Source: Negativicutes bacterium
Lineage (GTDB): Bacteria; Bacillota_C; Negativicutes; Acidaminococcales; Acidaminococcaceae
Direction: 5' to 3'
Assembly (NCBI GenBank): GCA_009930275.1
Contig: RZYP01000004.1
Coordinates: forward strand, 1 to 64,000
DNA length: 64,000 nucleotides
A model generated the notes under the pieces. That model ran no database searches. It had not been told where the DNA came from and worked only from the letters and a program-made list of their open reading frames with translations. Both the position numbers and the translations under genes were made by a program. Of the stretch, positions 7,839-17,013 are shown piece after piece; position 1 is the first letter of the stretch, and the number at the start of each line of letters is the position of its first letter.

Positions 7839-8507
7839 ATGAAAAATAAAATGGAAATTTTAAAAAGAACACCACTCTTCAAAGGCATGTCTGAAGAAGA
7901 GATCTCTTCTGTGCTTTGCTGTCTCGAGGCTAAAGAGTCTACCTATGAAAAAAACAGCTTCATTTTCTCTTTGGAAGCAACCCGCCCAACAGTCGGAATC
8001 ATCCTATCGGGGTCTGTTGTTGTCATCAAGGAAGACTTTTGGGGCAACCGCTCCATCTTGACCAAGCTCGGGTCCGGCGATATTTTTGGAGAAGCCTTCA
8101 CCTGCGCGCAGGCGGAGAAACTGCCTGTAGGCGTGCTGGCGAGCGAGAAATGCGAAGTGCTTTTTATAGACTACCTTAAGATAATCAATACTCCTGAAAC
8201 CCATTATTCCTTTCAAAATAAACTTATCCAGAATATGCTGGTAATCCTGGCGGCCAAAAATGTTATGCTGACTCAAAAAATAGAACATCTCATGAAACGC
8301 TCTACCAGGGAAAAAATCCTTTCTTACTTATCCGCGCAGGCCCTGGAAAAAGGAGGGCATATTTTCGACATTACCCTGAGCCGGCAAGAAATGGCCGATT
8401 ATCTTGCTGTTGACCGCAGCGCTTTGTCCAACGAATTAAGCAAACTGCAGAAGGAAGGTTTTTTGACTTTCAGGCGCAACCATTTCGAATTAAAAACCGA
8501 GGAATAA
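7839..8507 (+). CDS. Crp/Fnr family transcriptional regulator (HcpR-like)
   Basis: A 222-residue regulator: an N-terminal cyclic-nucleotide-type effector domain (PLFKGMSEEEI, then GIILSGSVVVIKE and GSGDIFGEAF) and a C-terminal winged helix with SRQEMADYLAVDRSALSNEL as recognition region. I start it at 7839, where AGGTG sits 8 bases upstream; earlier in-frame starts cover the palindrome and lack a ribosome site. There is no N-terminal cysteine cluster as in Fnr, so it is not an Fe-S oxygen sensor of that class. Its divergence from the Fe-S/hcp operon points to an HcpR-like nitrosative-stress regulator, which usually senses NO through haem; the ligand here is inferred. Confidence 0.85.
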   Translation: MKNKMEILKRTPLFKGMSEEEISSVLCCLEAKESTYEKNSFIFSLEATRPTVGIILSGSVVVIKEDFWGNRSILTKLGSGDIFGEAFTCAQAEKLPVGVLASEKCEVLFIDYLKIINTPETHYSFQNKLIQNMLVILAAKNVMLTQKIEHLMKRSTREKILSYLSAQALEKGGHIFDITLSRQEMADYLAVDRSALSNELSKLQKEGFLTFRRNHFELKTEE

Positions 8508-8551
8508 AATAAGGAACGCCCAACCGGTGATGGTTGGGCGTTCCTTATTTT
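8506..8551. terminator. bidirectional terminator shared by the Crp gene and trpA
   Basis: A perfect 20-bp stem (8506-8525 with 8532-8551) and a 6-base loop, with A and T tracts at the base. It overlaps the stop codons of both convergent genes. Confidence 0.95.
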
Positions 8552-9318
8552 ATCGCTTCCGTCATTTCCTTGGCGTATTCATATACCGGTTCGACACAAG
8601 CATCACCGTATTTTTCGATAATCTTGACTATCGCGCTGCCGACGATAGCACCATCACTCAGGTCAGCCATCGCCTTAGCCTGCTGCGGAGTGGAAATTCC
8701 GAAACCGACGGCTATCGGTTTGTCACTGGCCTCACGAATTTTTTTGACTATGGCGCCGATGTCGGTCGTAATGTCACTGCGGACACCAGTCACGCCGAGA
8801 GAAGAAACAAGATAGATATAACCCATGGCCTCACGGGCAATCATTTGGATTCTTTGCTCAGAGGTCGGTGCAATCAAAGAAATCAAATCAACGCCATACT
8901 TTCTGCAATAATCAATCAGTTCACCTTTTTCCTCGAAAGGCACATCAGGCACTATAACGCCATCTACGCCGACCTCCTGGCATTTGGTGAAAAACTTATC
9001 ACAGCCATAGGTAAAAATCGGATTGACGTAAGTAAGGAAGACTATCGGCACTTGGGATGTCTTGCGCAAGTCGGCCAGCATGTCAAAAATCTTGTCGGTG
9101 GTGCATCCGCCCGCGAGCGCCCTGATATTGGCCCTTTGGATGACTTCCCCCTCAGCAACCGGGTCGGAAAACGGTATGCCGATTTCCACCACGGCCGAAC
9201 CCGCTTTTTCCAGAGCAAGGATCAGCTCCTTCGTTTTTTCCAGGGAAGGGTCGCCTGCCGTGACAAAAGAAACAAATGCTTTTGGATGGTCTTGAAAAGC
9301 TTTCGCGATTTTACTCAT
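8545..9318 (-). CDS. trpA: tryptophan synthase alpha chain
   Basis: A 257-residue TIM-barrel enzyme that cleaves indole-3-glycerol phosphate to indole and glyceraldehyde 3-phosphate. The catalytic Glu is in [15 protein letters not shown] and the catalytic Asp in [12 protein letters not shown]. The phosphate-binding VGFGIS and [10 protein letters not shown] segments are intact. Last gene of the trp operon; its ATG overlaps the trpFB stop by 8 nt. The product channels indole to the TrpB half of the preceding fusion. Confidence 0.97.
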   Translation of the reverse strand: MSKIAKAFQDHPKAFVSFVTAGDPSLEKTKELILALEKAGSAVVEIGIPFSDPVAEGEVIQRANIRALAGGCTTDKIFDMLADLRKTSQVPIVFLTYVNPIFTYGCDKFFTKCQEVGVDGVIVPDVPFEEKGELIDYCRKYGVDLISLIAPTSEQRIQMIAREAMGYIYLVSSLGVTGVRSDITTDIGAIVKKIREASDKPIAVGFGISTPQQAKAMADLSDGAIVGSAIVKIIEKYGDACVEPVYEYAKEMTEAIK

Positions 9319-11116
9319 GAAGATCTACCCCCATATATCTTGCAATAGCCGCTACATCCTTATCGCCGCGCCCGGAAAGATTAATCACCATTATTTTGTC
9401 CTTGTCCATTTGCGGCGCGATTTTCATGGCATACGCGACAGCATGCGCACTTTCAATTGCCGGTATGATACCCTCTGTTTTTGACAGGTAGCTAAACGCG
9501 GCTACAGCCTCATCGTCAGTAGCAGGTACGTATTCCGCACGCCCGGCGTCGTGAAGGCAAGCATGTTCCGGTCCAATTCCCGGATAATCCAGTCCAGCAG
9601 AAATAGAATAAACCGGTGCGATTTGACCGTATTCATCCTGTAGAAAATACGATTTCATGCCATGGAAAATACCAAGGCTGCCGCGGGAAATGGTGGCTGC
9701 TGTCTCCTCCGTTTCTACGCCGCGGCCGGCCGCCTCCACACCGATAAGACGAACATCTTTATCCGGTATGAAATCATAAAAGAGGCCCATGGCGTTACTG
9801 CCGCCGCCAACACAGGCAAGCAAAACATCGGGCAATCTGCCTTCTTTTGCCAGCATCTGTTTCTTTACTTCCTTGCCGATAACGCTTTGGAAGTCCCGCA
9901 CCATTTCAGGGTACGGATGGGGTCCCATAACGGACCCCAAAACATAAAAAGTATCTTCTACCTGTGAAGTCCAGGCGCGCATAGCCTCATTGACCGCGTC
10001 CTTCAGCGTCATTGTTCCTGTTTCCACGGGAACAACTTTGGCCCCAAGCAGTTCCATTCGGAAGACATTCAAAGCCTGACGCTCAGTATCTTCTTTGCCC
10101 ATATAAACAACGCAATCCATGCCCATCAGTGCGGCTACGGTAGCTGTTGCCACGCCGTGTTGTCCAGCGCCTGTTTCGGCGATAACACGCTTTTTGCCCA
10201 TCTTTTTAGCAAGCAGGACCTGCCCAAGCACATTGTTTATTTTATGAGAACCGGTGTGGTTCAAATCTTCCCGCTTAAGATAGATTTTGGCGCCGCCTAA
10301 ATCCTTGGTCATCTTTTCCGCATAATAGAGCAGCGAGGGTCTGTTCGCATAGTCTCGATAAAGCGCTTGCAACTCCTCTAAAAATGTCGGATCATTTTTA
10401 TATTTTTCGTAGGCTCGTTCCAATTCCAAAACGGCGTTCATCAAGGTTTCCGGCAAGTATTGCCCGCCATGAATACCATATCTTCCTTTACTCATTTTTC
10501 CCACTGCCCTTCCCTTGTTAATAAAGTCTTTAATTTTAGCTTCATCTTTCACTCCGTCTGTTTCTACGCCGCCGGAAACATCAATCGCATAAGGCCTGAT
10601 ATCATTAATCACAGCCGCCACATTCGCCGCATTCATGCCGCCAGCTATAAAATAGGGCTTATCTATTTTTTTGTTAAGCAAAATTTCTTGGTTAAAACTC
10701 TTTCCCGTACCACCGTAGGCCTGCTCACTGTATGTATCGAAAAGATAATAATCACAATCGAAGTCTTCTATGCCGGCAAGGCTGCCTTCATCTTTCAATC
10801 TGATGGCTTTGATGATTGGGGCTTCCGTCAGCTTTCTCAAGTCCCGGCAATAAGCGGCATCCTCGTCGCCGTGCAGCTGGACAAGGTCGATGATGCCCTT
10901 GCTGACAATTTCCGCGATTGTTTCTGGTTTTTCATTGACGAACACGCCAACAGCTTTTATTTGCGGACTTAACCGGTCCTTTAACTTCCGAGCCTTTTCC
11001 GCAGATACCTGCCGCTTGCTTTTGGCAAAAACAAAGCCAACATAATCCGGCAATAATTCATTCGCTATATCAATGTCTTTTTCACGGCTTAACCCGCAAA
11101 TTTTTATTTTAGTCAT
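9311..11116 (-). CDS. trpFB: phosphoribosylanthranilate isomerase-tryptophan synthase beta fusion
   Basis: One uninterrupted 601-codon frame that fuses two trp enzymes. Residues about 1-205 are TrpF ([10 protein letters not shown] with the catalytic Cys, and [15 protein letters not shown] with the catalytic Asp), converting phosphoribosylanthranilate to CdRP. Residues about 207-601 are TrpB ([24 protein letters not shown] with the PLP lysine, GGGSNAMG phosphate cup), joining indole and serine. There is almost no linker (GKMSKGRYG). Overlaps are 4 nt with trpC upstream and 8 nt with trpA downstream. A bifunctional TrpF-TrpB is unusual compared with the common TrpC-TrpF fusion. All catalytic residues I can name are present, so both halves should be active. 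Confidence 0.95.
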   Translation of the reverse strand: MTKIKICGLSREKDIDIANELLPDYVGFVFAKSKRQVSAEKARKLKDRLSPQIKAVGVFVNEKPETIAEIVSKGIIDLVQLHGDEDAAYCRDLRKLTEAPIIKAIRLKDEGSLAGIEDFDCDYYLFDTYSEQAYGGTGKSFNQEILLNKKIDKPYFIAGGMNAANVAAVINDIRPYAIDVSGGVETDGVKDEAKIKDFINKGRAVGKMSKGRYGIHGGQYLPETLMNAVLELERAYEKYKNDPTFLEELQALYRDYANRPSLLYYAEKMTKDLGGAKIYLKREDLNHTGSHKINNVLGQVLLAKKMGKKRVIAETGAGQHGVATATVAALMGMDCVVYMGKEDTERQALNVFRMELLGAKVVPVETGTMTLKDAVNEAMRAWTSQVEDTFYVLGSVMGPHPYPEMVRDFQSVIGKEVKKQMLAKEGRLPDVLLACVGGGSNAMGLFYDFIPDKDVRLIGVEAAGRGVETEETAATISRGSLGIFHGMKSYFLQDEYGQIAPVYSISAGLDYPGIGPEHACLHDAGRAEYVPATDDEAVAAFSYLSKTEGIIPAIESAHAVAYAMKIAPQMDKDKIMVINLSGRGDKDVAAIARYMGVDLHE

Positions 11117-11901
11117 GTTTCTCCGGCCTCGCCACGTAATCTTCTTATTTCCCCGGAAATATCGCCGCTGCGCATCAGAGTTTCACCAATGAGTACGGCA
11201 TCTGTGCCATTAGATCGCAAAACCGCGATGTCCTCAGGCGTCTTTATGCCGCTTTCCGAAACAAAGACAATGTCTTTCGGCACCAAGCCGCGCAAATTAA
11301 CGCTGTTCTGCAAATCCACCTTGAAATCCTTGAGATTACGGTTATTAACTCCTATAACCCTGGCACCAGCGACCAATGCACTTGCAATTTCTTCGGCGTC
11401 GTGCGCTTCAACCAAGGCCGATAGGCCAAGCTTGTCACAGATTGCCAGGTATCTTTCTATCGTTTTCGTATCAAGCAAAGTGCAGATAAGCAAAACAGCG
11501 TCTGCTCCCAAAATCTTTGCTTCGTAAATCTGATATTCATCCACAGTGAAATCTTTGCGAATAATCGGTATTTTTACTGTCTGCCTTATTTCTTTAAGAT
11601 ATTGATCACGACCCAGGAAATAGGTAGGCTCAGTCAGCACAGAAATTGCCGCAGCGCCTGCCGCCTCGTATTCTTTGGCAATCTTTACGTGATTGAATTC
11701 CTTAGTAATCAAGCCTTTGGAAGGCGAAGCTTTTTTAACTTCAGTAATGAAAGCGACATCCTTTTGACGCAAGGCTTTTTCAAAAGCAAATTCGCCCTTC
11801 GGCAGGGCTTCTGCTTCACTTATTATAACATCCAATGATTTTTGTTTTTTAAGTTCGTCCACACGCCTGCGCGCCTCTTTAGCCAGAGTATCCAGTATCA
11901 T
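11113..11901 (-). CDS. trpC: indole-3-glycerol phosphate synthase
   Basis: A 262-residue TIM barrel that converts CdRP to indole-3-glycerol phosphate. [10 protein letters not shown] carries the catalytic lysine. [13 protein letters not shown] and [13 protein letters not shown] are the standard phosphate-binding regions. It overlaps trpFB by 4 nt and follows trpD by a 13-bp gap. It is a free-standing TrpC, because TrpF is fused to TrpB here. Confidence 0.97.
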   Translation of the reverse strand: MILDTLAKEARRRVDELKKQKSLDVIISEAEALPKGEFAFEKALRQKDVAFITEVKKASPSKGLITKEFNHVKIAKEYEAAGAAAISVLTEPTYFLGRDQYLKEIRQTVKIPIIRKDFTVDEYQIYEAKILGADAVLLICTLLDTKTIERYLAICDKLGLSALVEAHDAEEIASALVAGARVIGVNNRNLKDFKVDLQNSVNLRGLVPKDIVFVSESGIKTPEDIAVLRSNGTDAVLIGETLMRSGDISGEIRRLRGEAGET

Positions 11902-11914
11902 GTTTTTCCCTCAC

Positions 11915-12922
11915 TTATTGGTTTGTCAGTGCTACGAATTCATCAAGCTTGGCTTTGGCCCTTCCGCTGTCAATCAATTGCGCCGCCATTTGAACACCTT
12001 CGGTAATTGCGGCTGCTTTGCCGCCGATATAGAGGGACAAGCCTGCATTTAGAAGCACTGCGTCCCGTTTTGGACCGCGGTCTTTGCCGTTAAGGATGTT
12101 CCTGGTGATTTCAGCGTTCTCCTCGGCTGCCCCGCCGACCAAGTCCTTCAATTCGCAACGATTGAGGCCTACTTCTTCCGGCGTAATGGTATAGGATTTC
12201 AGTTCGCCGTTGTTGAATTCGCAGATGGTTGTCGGCCCTGTTAAAGTTGCTTCGTCAATGCCATTGCCGTAAACTACCATGCCGCGTTTCAGACCAAGGT
12301 TGGCCAGGACCCTTGCCAAAGGTTCAACGAGTTTGGCATCATATACGCCCATCAATTGCATGGTTGCCAGCGCGGGATTTGATAAAGGTCCGATATAATT
12401 GAAAACTGTCGGTATGCCGATTTCTTTACGAACAGGTCCCGCAAACCGCATCGATGCATGGTATTTTTGAGCAAACAAGAAGCAGATACCGGCCTCATTC
12501 AACACTTCCCGGCTTTTTTCCGGTTCTACGCCGATATTGACTCCTAACGCTTCCAGAACGTCAGCTGCTCCGCACTTGCTGGACATGGAACGGTTGCCGT
12601 GTTTCGCTATCGGCACCCCACCTGCCGCAATCACCACGGAACTCGTTGTGGAAATATTGAAGGTGTTGGACTTGTCTCCCCCTGTACCAACTATATCAAG
12701 TGCTTCCTTGTCCGGTACGATCTTGGTGCATTTTTCCCGCAAAACCATCGCGCAAGCTGTTATTTCATCAATTGTTTCTCCCTTGATGTGCATAGCCGTT
12801 AGGAAAGCCGCTATCTGAGCGTTGGTCGCATCACCGTTCATAATTTGGCGCATGGCATCCGTTGTTTCTTGCATTGTTAAATCTTGTCCTGCTGATAACT
12901 TGCTGATAGCTTTCCCAATCAT
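11915..12922 (-). CDS. trpD: anthranilate phosphoribosyltransferase
   Basis: A 335-residue enzyme joining PRPP to anthranilate. GTGGDKSNTFNIST is the diagnostic PRPP loop, followed by KHGNRSMSSKCGAADVLEALG for anthranilate/PRPP contacts. The protein lacks a fused amidotransferase domain, which is encoded by trpG next to it. Start and upstream trpG stop share one base (TAATG), which indicates translational coupling. Confidence 0.97.
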   Translation of the reverse strand: MIGKAISKLSAGQDLTMQETTDAMRQIMNGDATNAQIAAFLTAMHIKGETIDEITACAMVLREKCTKIVPDKEALDIVGTGGDKSNTFNISTTSSVVIAAGGVPIAKHGNRSMSSKCGAADVLEALGVNIGVEPEKSREVLNEAGICFLFAQKYHASMRFAGPVRKEIGIPTVFNYIGPLSNPALATMQLMGVYDAKLVEPLARVLANLGLKRGMVVYGNGIDEATLTGPTTICEFNNGELKSYTITPEEVGLNRCELKDLVGGAAEENAEITRNILNGKDRGPKRDAVLLNAGLSLYIGGKAAAITEGVQMAAQLIDSGRAKAKLDEFVALTNQ

Positions 12923-13500
12923 TATTGCTCAACTCCTATATTTAAGAAATTTTTTATAATCTGCATGCCGTCCGGGGTCATAATCGATTCAGGATGAAAC
13001 TGCACTCCGTATACTTCATAGTCACGGTGTTTGACTGCCATGATTTCGCCGTCGTCCGTTGCCGCCGCGACGATTAGTTCTTCCGGCAGCCCTTCGTTTT
13101 CTACAATCAGCGAGTGATATCTCGCAGCCAGGAAAGTTTTGCCCAAGCCTTCAAATAATCTGCATTTTCCTTTAATCCTGATTTCGCTTTGCTTGCCGTG
13201 TACCAACTGGGGAGCCGGCCCAACTTTGCCGCCAAAAACTTCGCCGATGGCCTGATGTCCGAGGCAAACGCCCATAATCGGCATTTTATCCTTTAGGCTT
13301 TGCAAAACTTCTTCGCAAATTCCTGCGTCTTTGGGGTAGCCCGGTCCCGGCGAAAGGATGATATGCGAAGGGTTAAGAGCCTCGATTTCTTCAACCGTTA
13401 TCTTGTCGTTGCGCCTTACCAGTACGTCGGGGTTTAAACTGCCTACGAACTGATACAGGTTAAAAGTGAAGCTGTCATAATTGTCGATAATCAGAACCAT
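12922..13500 (-). CDS. trpG: anthranilate synthase glutamine amidotransferase subunit
   Basis: A 192-residue class I glutamine amidotransferase that supplies ammonia to TrpE. The catalytic Cys is in GVCLGHQAIGEVFGG, and the His-Glu pair is in QFHPES. N-terminal DNYDSFTFNLYQ is typical. It could also serve aminodeoxychorismate synthase as in Bacillus; no separate pabA is seen in this window. It starts 12 bp after trpE. Confidence 0.95.
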   Translation of the reverse strand: MVLIIDNYDSFTFNLYQFVGSLNPDVLVRRNDKITVEEIEALNPSHIILSPGPGYPKDAGICEEVLQSLKDKMPIMGVCLGHQAIGEVFGGKVGPAPQLVHGKQSEIRIKGKCRLFEGLGKTFLAARYHSLIVENEGLPEELIVAAATDDGEIMAVKHRDYEVYGVQFHPESIMTPDGMQIIKNFLNIGVEQ

Positions 13501-13512
13501 TTTAGCACCCTC

Positions 13513-14976
13513 CTATCTTTCCTTGGTCGTTTCCCTCAAAGCCTGGAAAACCGCGCCCGCTTTATTCATGCATTCCTGGTATTCGTTTTCCGGTACAGAA
13601 TCGGCGACAATGCCTGCCCCAACCTGTACATGAACCTTATCATCTTTCTTGACTATGGTACGGATTGTTATACAGACATCTAGATTCCCGGAGAAATCAA
13701 TGTAACCCATGCCGCCGCCGTAAGGTCCTCTTGCTGTTGGCTCCAGCTCATCTATTATTTCGCAGGCCCTTATCTTAGGCGCGCCGGAAAGCGTCCCCGC
13801 AGGGAAGATGGAGCAAAGAGCATCCAGGTTATCCTTGTCTTCTTGCATCTCACCCGTGACCCTGGTGGTAATGTGCATGACGTGTGAGAAGCGGCTGACT
13901 TTTTTGTAATCCAGAACTTTTACCGTACCGAACTTGCTGACGCGTCCCACATCATTGCGTCCCAAATCAACCAGCATGTTGTGTTCGGCTATTTCCTTTT
14001 CGTCCGCGAGCAATTCTTCTTCAAGTCTCAGGTCTTCGCCTTCGTCAGCTCCCCTTGGTCTTGTCCCCGCAATCGGCATAGTGGTTATCTCTTTGCCTGC
14101 GATTTTGACCAGTGTCTCCGGCGAGCTGCCGGCTATCTCAATATCATCATTTTTGATAAGAACCATATATTGTGAGGGATTTGTTGTACGCAGAATGCGG
14201 TAAATATTAAACAGGCTTTGATCGTATTCGGCGGTGAAACGCTGGCTTAAAACAACTTGGAAGATGTCGCCGGCCTTAATGTATTCTTTGCCTTTTTCCA
14301 CCATCGCCATATAGTCTTCTTTGCTTATGTTAGGAACCATATTCCCTAATTTAGCAGGAACGAATTCAGGATAAGTGCTTGCTTTCTTCAACATCTGCTT
14401 AATTTGTTCTATCTCCCTTTCGGCCTTTCTATAGTTTACTTCCAGATGGTCCGTCTTGACATTGACAATGATAAATATCTTCTGCTTCAAGTGGTCAAAA
14501 GCAATGACCTTATCAAACAGCATCAGGTCAAAATCAGGAAACCTTGTTTCTTTCTTAGAATCAAATTTGAAATCACGCTCGCAGTATTTGAAGAACTCGT
14601 AAGAGAAATAGCCTACAAATCCTCCGCTGAAAGGCGGTATATTTCTAATTTGCGGCACCTTGTAATCTCTCAGAACTTCACGCAGGCAGTCAACCGGGTT
14701 ATCGCTTGTGAACTTCACTGCCGCAGTATTTTTAACTTCCATCGCGTTATTTCTGGCGGCAATGCGGACTATGGGATCGTAACCGATAAAGGAATATCGT
14801 CCCCACTTCTCTCCGCCCTCCACGCTTTCCAGTAGAAAATAGTTATTGCTGCTTTCCCGCACCGAATTCAGAAAGCTGATGGGCGTCATCATGTCTGCGA
14901 AGACTTCCGCGCACACCGGCACAGCAGTGTAATTTTTTTCATATTTTTTAATTTCATCAATTGATAAATTTAACAC
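13513..14976 (-). CDS. trpE: anthranilate synthase component I
   Basis: A 487-residue chorismate-binding enzyme making anthranilate from chorismate and ammonia. NNYFLLESVEGG holds the LLES motif of the tryptophan feedback pocket. The C-terminal catalytic half has SPETLVKI, AGTRPRGA, EHNMLVDLGRND and SGAPKIRA. I chose a GTG start at 14976 because GGAGGAGG lies 7 bases upstream; the in-frame ATG 26 codons earlier lies inside the second leader hairpin. First gene of the trp operon, controlled by the T-box at 15095-15386. Confidence 0.95.
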   Translation of the reverse strand: MLNLSIDEIKKYEKNYTAVPVCAEVFADMMTPISFLNSVRESSNNYFLLESVEGGEKWGRYSFIGYDPIVRIAARNNAMEVKNTAAVKFTSDNPVDCLREVLRDYKVPQIRNIPPFSGGFVGYFSYEFFKYCERDFKFDSKKETRFPDFDLMLFDKVIAFDHLKQKIFIIVNVKTDHLEVNYRKAEREIEQIKQMLKKASTYPEFVPAKLGNMVPNISKEDYMAMVEKGKEYIKAGDIFQVVLSQRFTAEYDQSLFNIYRILRTTNPSQYMVLIKNDDIEIAGSSPETLVKIAGKEITTMPIAGTRPRGADEGEDLRLEEELLADEKEIAEHNMLVDLGRNDVGRVSKFGTVKVLDYKKVSRFSHVMHITTRVTGEMQEDKDNLDALCSIFPAGTLSGAPKIRACEIIDELEPTARGPYGGGMGYIDFSGNLDVCITIRTIVKKDDKVHVQVGAGIVADSVPENEYQECMNKAGAVFQALRETTKER

Positions 14977-15006
14977 TTTGTTTCCTCCTCCCAATATATG
15001 AAAATA

Positions 15007-15073
15007 GACGGTTACGCTGTTCAAATTGCATAAGCACGTCTTGGCATTTAGCAATTTGAGCAGCGCAACCGCC
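15007..15073 (-). promoter_or_regulatory. second leader hairpin between the T-box terminator and trpE
   Basis: Arms 15007-15029 and 15051-15073 pair over 23 positions with two G-U pairs and one mismatch around a 21-nt loop. No U-tract follows, so it is not an obvious terminator. It lies about 10 nt before the trpE ribosome site. Confidence 0.55.
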
Positions 15074-15094
15074 TAAAATATAAGCGTCGGTTTA

Positions 15095-15386
15095 AATAAA
15101 AAACACCTGTCCTCATGCAAGGACAGGTGTATAAACCTGCGGTACCACCTTGTTTTACGGGATTATTCCCATACTCTTCGCAGAATGCCAACACATTCCT
15201 CATCAATAACGCAGATGCTGCGTTGCGGAATACTTTCGATTTTAATCGATTTGACCGCACCCTCGGTGGTCCATTTGTCGAACTGCATTTCTATCCGGTT
15301 CCCAGCTGCCCCGGACTCTCTGTGAGCGCATTTTTCGGCGTTATCTCCACCTCAACGGTTTGTTTAGGTATTATTAAGTTAATATC
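15095..15386 (-). promoter_or_regulatory. tryptophan T-box leader of the trp operon
   Basis: GGTGGTACCGCAGG (15137-15150 region) is the T-box antiterminator sequence. Upstream, the Stem I region holds TGG at 15271-15273 followed by ACCACC and GAG, the normal context of a specifier codon, so the cognate tRNA is Trp. The intrinsic terminator ACACCTGTCC...GGACAGGTGT followed by a U-run spans about 15100-15131. Uncharged tRNA-Trp should favour the antiterminator and turn the operon on. Confidence 0.95.
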
Positions 15387-15415
15387 AGTCTAACACCTTC
15401 GCCGAACACTGTCAA
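15387..15415 (-). promoter_or_regulatory. trp operon promoter
   Basis: TTGACA (15410-15415), 17-bp spacer, TAGACT (15387-15392) on the minus strand, just before the T-box leader. Confidence 0.8.
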
Positions 15416-15477
15416 CACTTTTAAAACAAAAAGTTTTTATTTCGCTAAGTGTAAACAAATCTTCGTTTTAGTCTTTT

Positions 15478-16245
15478 TTAATAGACCGGAATGTTTTGTC
15501 TAAACATTTCCGCAATAATTGTTTCCATCGTATACATTCCCGCCGGTTGACCAAGCAAAGCCTTAGCAGCAAAAATAGCACCCTGACCAAAAGCAGCTCT
15601 GCTTATACTTTCGTGAGATAATCTTATTGTCTGGTTCGGTAGTCCGAAAATTATTTCATGCCTACCTACAATGCCTCCTACACGAATTGAGTTAATGTGT
15701 TTTTCATCTGAAAGATTCAGCACTCTGGCAATTTTTTTAGCCGTACCCGATATCTCAGGTTTATCTCTAAAATGTTCTTCAACTATTTCGATATCTGCAT
15801 GAGGTGTTATTTTTTGCAAAATTTGCGCTGCGACCATCAAAACATTAATTCCCAGCGTAATATTAGGAGAATACATTACAGGCGCTGTTTTCGCGAAAGA
15901 TTCAAGCACCAACATGTCCTCAGGTTCATAATTGGAAATTGCTGACACAATAGGAGTCCCCTTCGCAGCTACTCTTGAATACAAGTTTACATTACTGGAA
16001 GACGAAAAATCTATCAGAACGTCAACGGGATTTACCGTGCAAAAATTCTCATCAAGGTCTTCCTCGGTAATTATTTTCCCCGCATCAAATTCATGCCCCA
16101 GCAACCTACTGGCGTATTTGTGCCGATCAGTGGCACTCCTGCGCATTACCCAGGACAAAGAAAAAGCTTCGTCTTTTAAAAACTCATCAGCGACAAGTTT
16201 TCCTGTTTTGCCGAAGCCCAAAAGGCCTACTCTTATTTTTTTCAT
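15478..16245 (-). CDS. dapB: 4-hydroxy-tetrahydrodipicolinate reductase-like protein
   Basis: A 255-residue DapB-type reductase of lysine and diaminopimelate synthesis. The N-terminal GLLGFGKTGK is the NAD(P)H-binding glycine loop. The substrate signature reads VEEHFRDKPEISGTA in place of the usual EEHHxxKxDAPSGTA: the first His, the Lys and SGTA are kept, but the second His is Phe and APSG is partly changed. Activity is therefore likely but the protein may be a paralogue with altered substrate. GAGGAGG precedes the ATG. It is the only gene behind a ydaO-type c-di-AMP riboswitch, which ties it to cell-wall or turgor control. Confidence 0.8.
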   Translation of the reverse strand: MKKIRVGLLGFGKTGKLVADEFLKDEAFSLSWVMRRSATDRHKYASRLLGHEFDAGKIITEEDLDENFCTVNPVDVLIDFSSSSNVNLYSRVAAKGTPIVSAISNYEPEDMLVLESFAKTAPVMYSPNITLGINVLMVAAQILQKITPHADIEIVEEHFRDKPEISGTAKKIARVLNLSDEKHINSIRVGGIVGRHEIIFGLPNQTIRLSHESISRAAFGQGAIFAAKALLGQPAGMYTMETIIAEMFRQNIPVY

Positions 16246-16261
16246 TATATTCCTCCTCTTT

Positions 16262-16400
16262 CTCTACGCCTACGAAGTTAGCTGACGGATTAGGGCTGAA
16301 AGAAGAAATTGCCCCTCCTGTAAAGGATTCACCCCGAAAATGGTTCCCCCGTTTTCAAAATATGAAATTCGGCGCTTTGTTCGTTATCCCACTTCCTATC
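16262..16400 (-). promoter_or_regulatory. c-di-AMP (ydaO/yuaA-type) riboswitch upstream of dapB
   Basis: In order on the minus strand: GCGCCGAA (16368-16375), GGGGGAACCA, GGGGTGAATCC, AGGGGCAATTTC, CAGCCCTAATCCGTCAGC and TAACTTCGTAGGCGT. These are the recognisable conserved blocks of the ydaO class, which normally switches genes off when c-di-AMP is high. I see no clear terminator, so control may be at translation or through a hairpin I did not resolve. Confidence 0.9.
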
Positions 16401-16423
16401 GTTTTTTAGCGAAGTACACATAT

Positions 16424-16452
16424 ATTATACTAATTTACACTCAATGGGTCAA
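16424..16452 (-). promoter_or_regulatory. dapB riboswitch promoter
   Basis: TTGACC (16447-16452), 17-bp spacer, TATAAT (16424-16429). Confidence 0.75.
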
Positions 16453-16489
16453 GAAACCCACAGTTTTCCTATATTGTAAATCAGAAATA

Positions 16490-16540
16490 GAAAAAGGGAC
16501 CGCAAGCTTCATTGTAAATCTTAAAGCTCTTGACCCCTTT
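16490..16540 (-). terminator. probable terminator after hsp20
   Basis: AAGGGGTC...AGCTT pairs with AAGCTT...GGTCCCTT, followed by TTTTC. The stem is imperfect. Confidence 0.5.
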
Positions 16541-16578
16541 AAACATGTAGATTTTAAAGAAGTATTCTGTAAAACCTA

Positions 16579-17013
16579 TTATTTAATGCTGATCACTTTT
16601 TTCTCTGCGACGACTTTTTCTTTCTTCGGCAAAACTATCTTCAGAACTCCGTTCGCGAATTCAGCATCTATACTGTCCTCGTCCACATCTTCTACATAGA
16701 AGCGCCGCATAACTTCTCCACAGCTGCGTTCCTGACGAATATAGTTTTCCTTTTCCTCTTTCTTTTCTTCTTCCCGTTTCGCTTTAATCGTCAGGTAATT
16801 GTCTTTGTAAGAAACATCGACGTCTTCTTTTTTGAAGCCCGGCAAATCAGCATCCACAGTGTAATTTTTTTCGTTTTCGCGCACATCTACTTTAAAGGAT
16901 GAGCCGAAAACTCCGGCTGGACTAAAATCCTCATCGAAAATGTTGTCAAAAAAATTAGTGAAAAAATCTTTTTTTGAAACGGCTCCCTTTCTGAAAGGTT
17001 GAAGTTCAAACAT
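16579..17013 (-). CDS. small heat shock protein, Hsp20/alpha-crystallin family
   Basis: A 144-residue holdase chaperone. The alpha-crystallin domain runs from about residue 40 (FKVDVRENEKNYTVDADLPG) to about 133, with GVLKIVLPKKE as its end motif and a short C-terminal tail. It binds unfolding proteins without ATP and forms oligomers in the cytoplasm. The ATG at 17013 has AAGGAGG 7 bases upstream; a longer frame reaching 17082 has no ribosome site. It lies 72 bp downstream of structured RNA locus C in the same direction, so the RNA could act as a long leader or as a separate transcript ending at the GC hairpin. Confidence 0.93.
   Translation of the reverse strand: MFELQPFRKGAVSKKDFFTNFFDNIFDEDFSPAGVFGSSFKVDVRENEKNYTVDADLPGFKKEDVDVSYKDNYLTIKAKREEEKKEEKENYIRQERSCGEVMRRFYVEDVDEDSIDAEFANGVLKIVLPKKEKVVAEKKVISIK

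Noticed and set aside
8527..9348. 273-codon plus-strand frame over trpA
   Set aside because: Shadow of trpA in an antisense frame; composition follows trpA codons, and it runs through the shared terminator.
14977..15054. 26-codon N-terminal extension of trpE
   Set aside because: The extension covers the leader hairpin and ribosome site; a GTG at 14976 with GGAGGAGG 7 bases upstream is the better start.
15048..15260. 70-codon minus-strand frame
   Set aside because: It lies within the Trp T-box leader and is interrupted functionally by the terminator.
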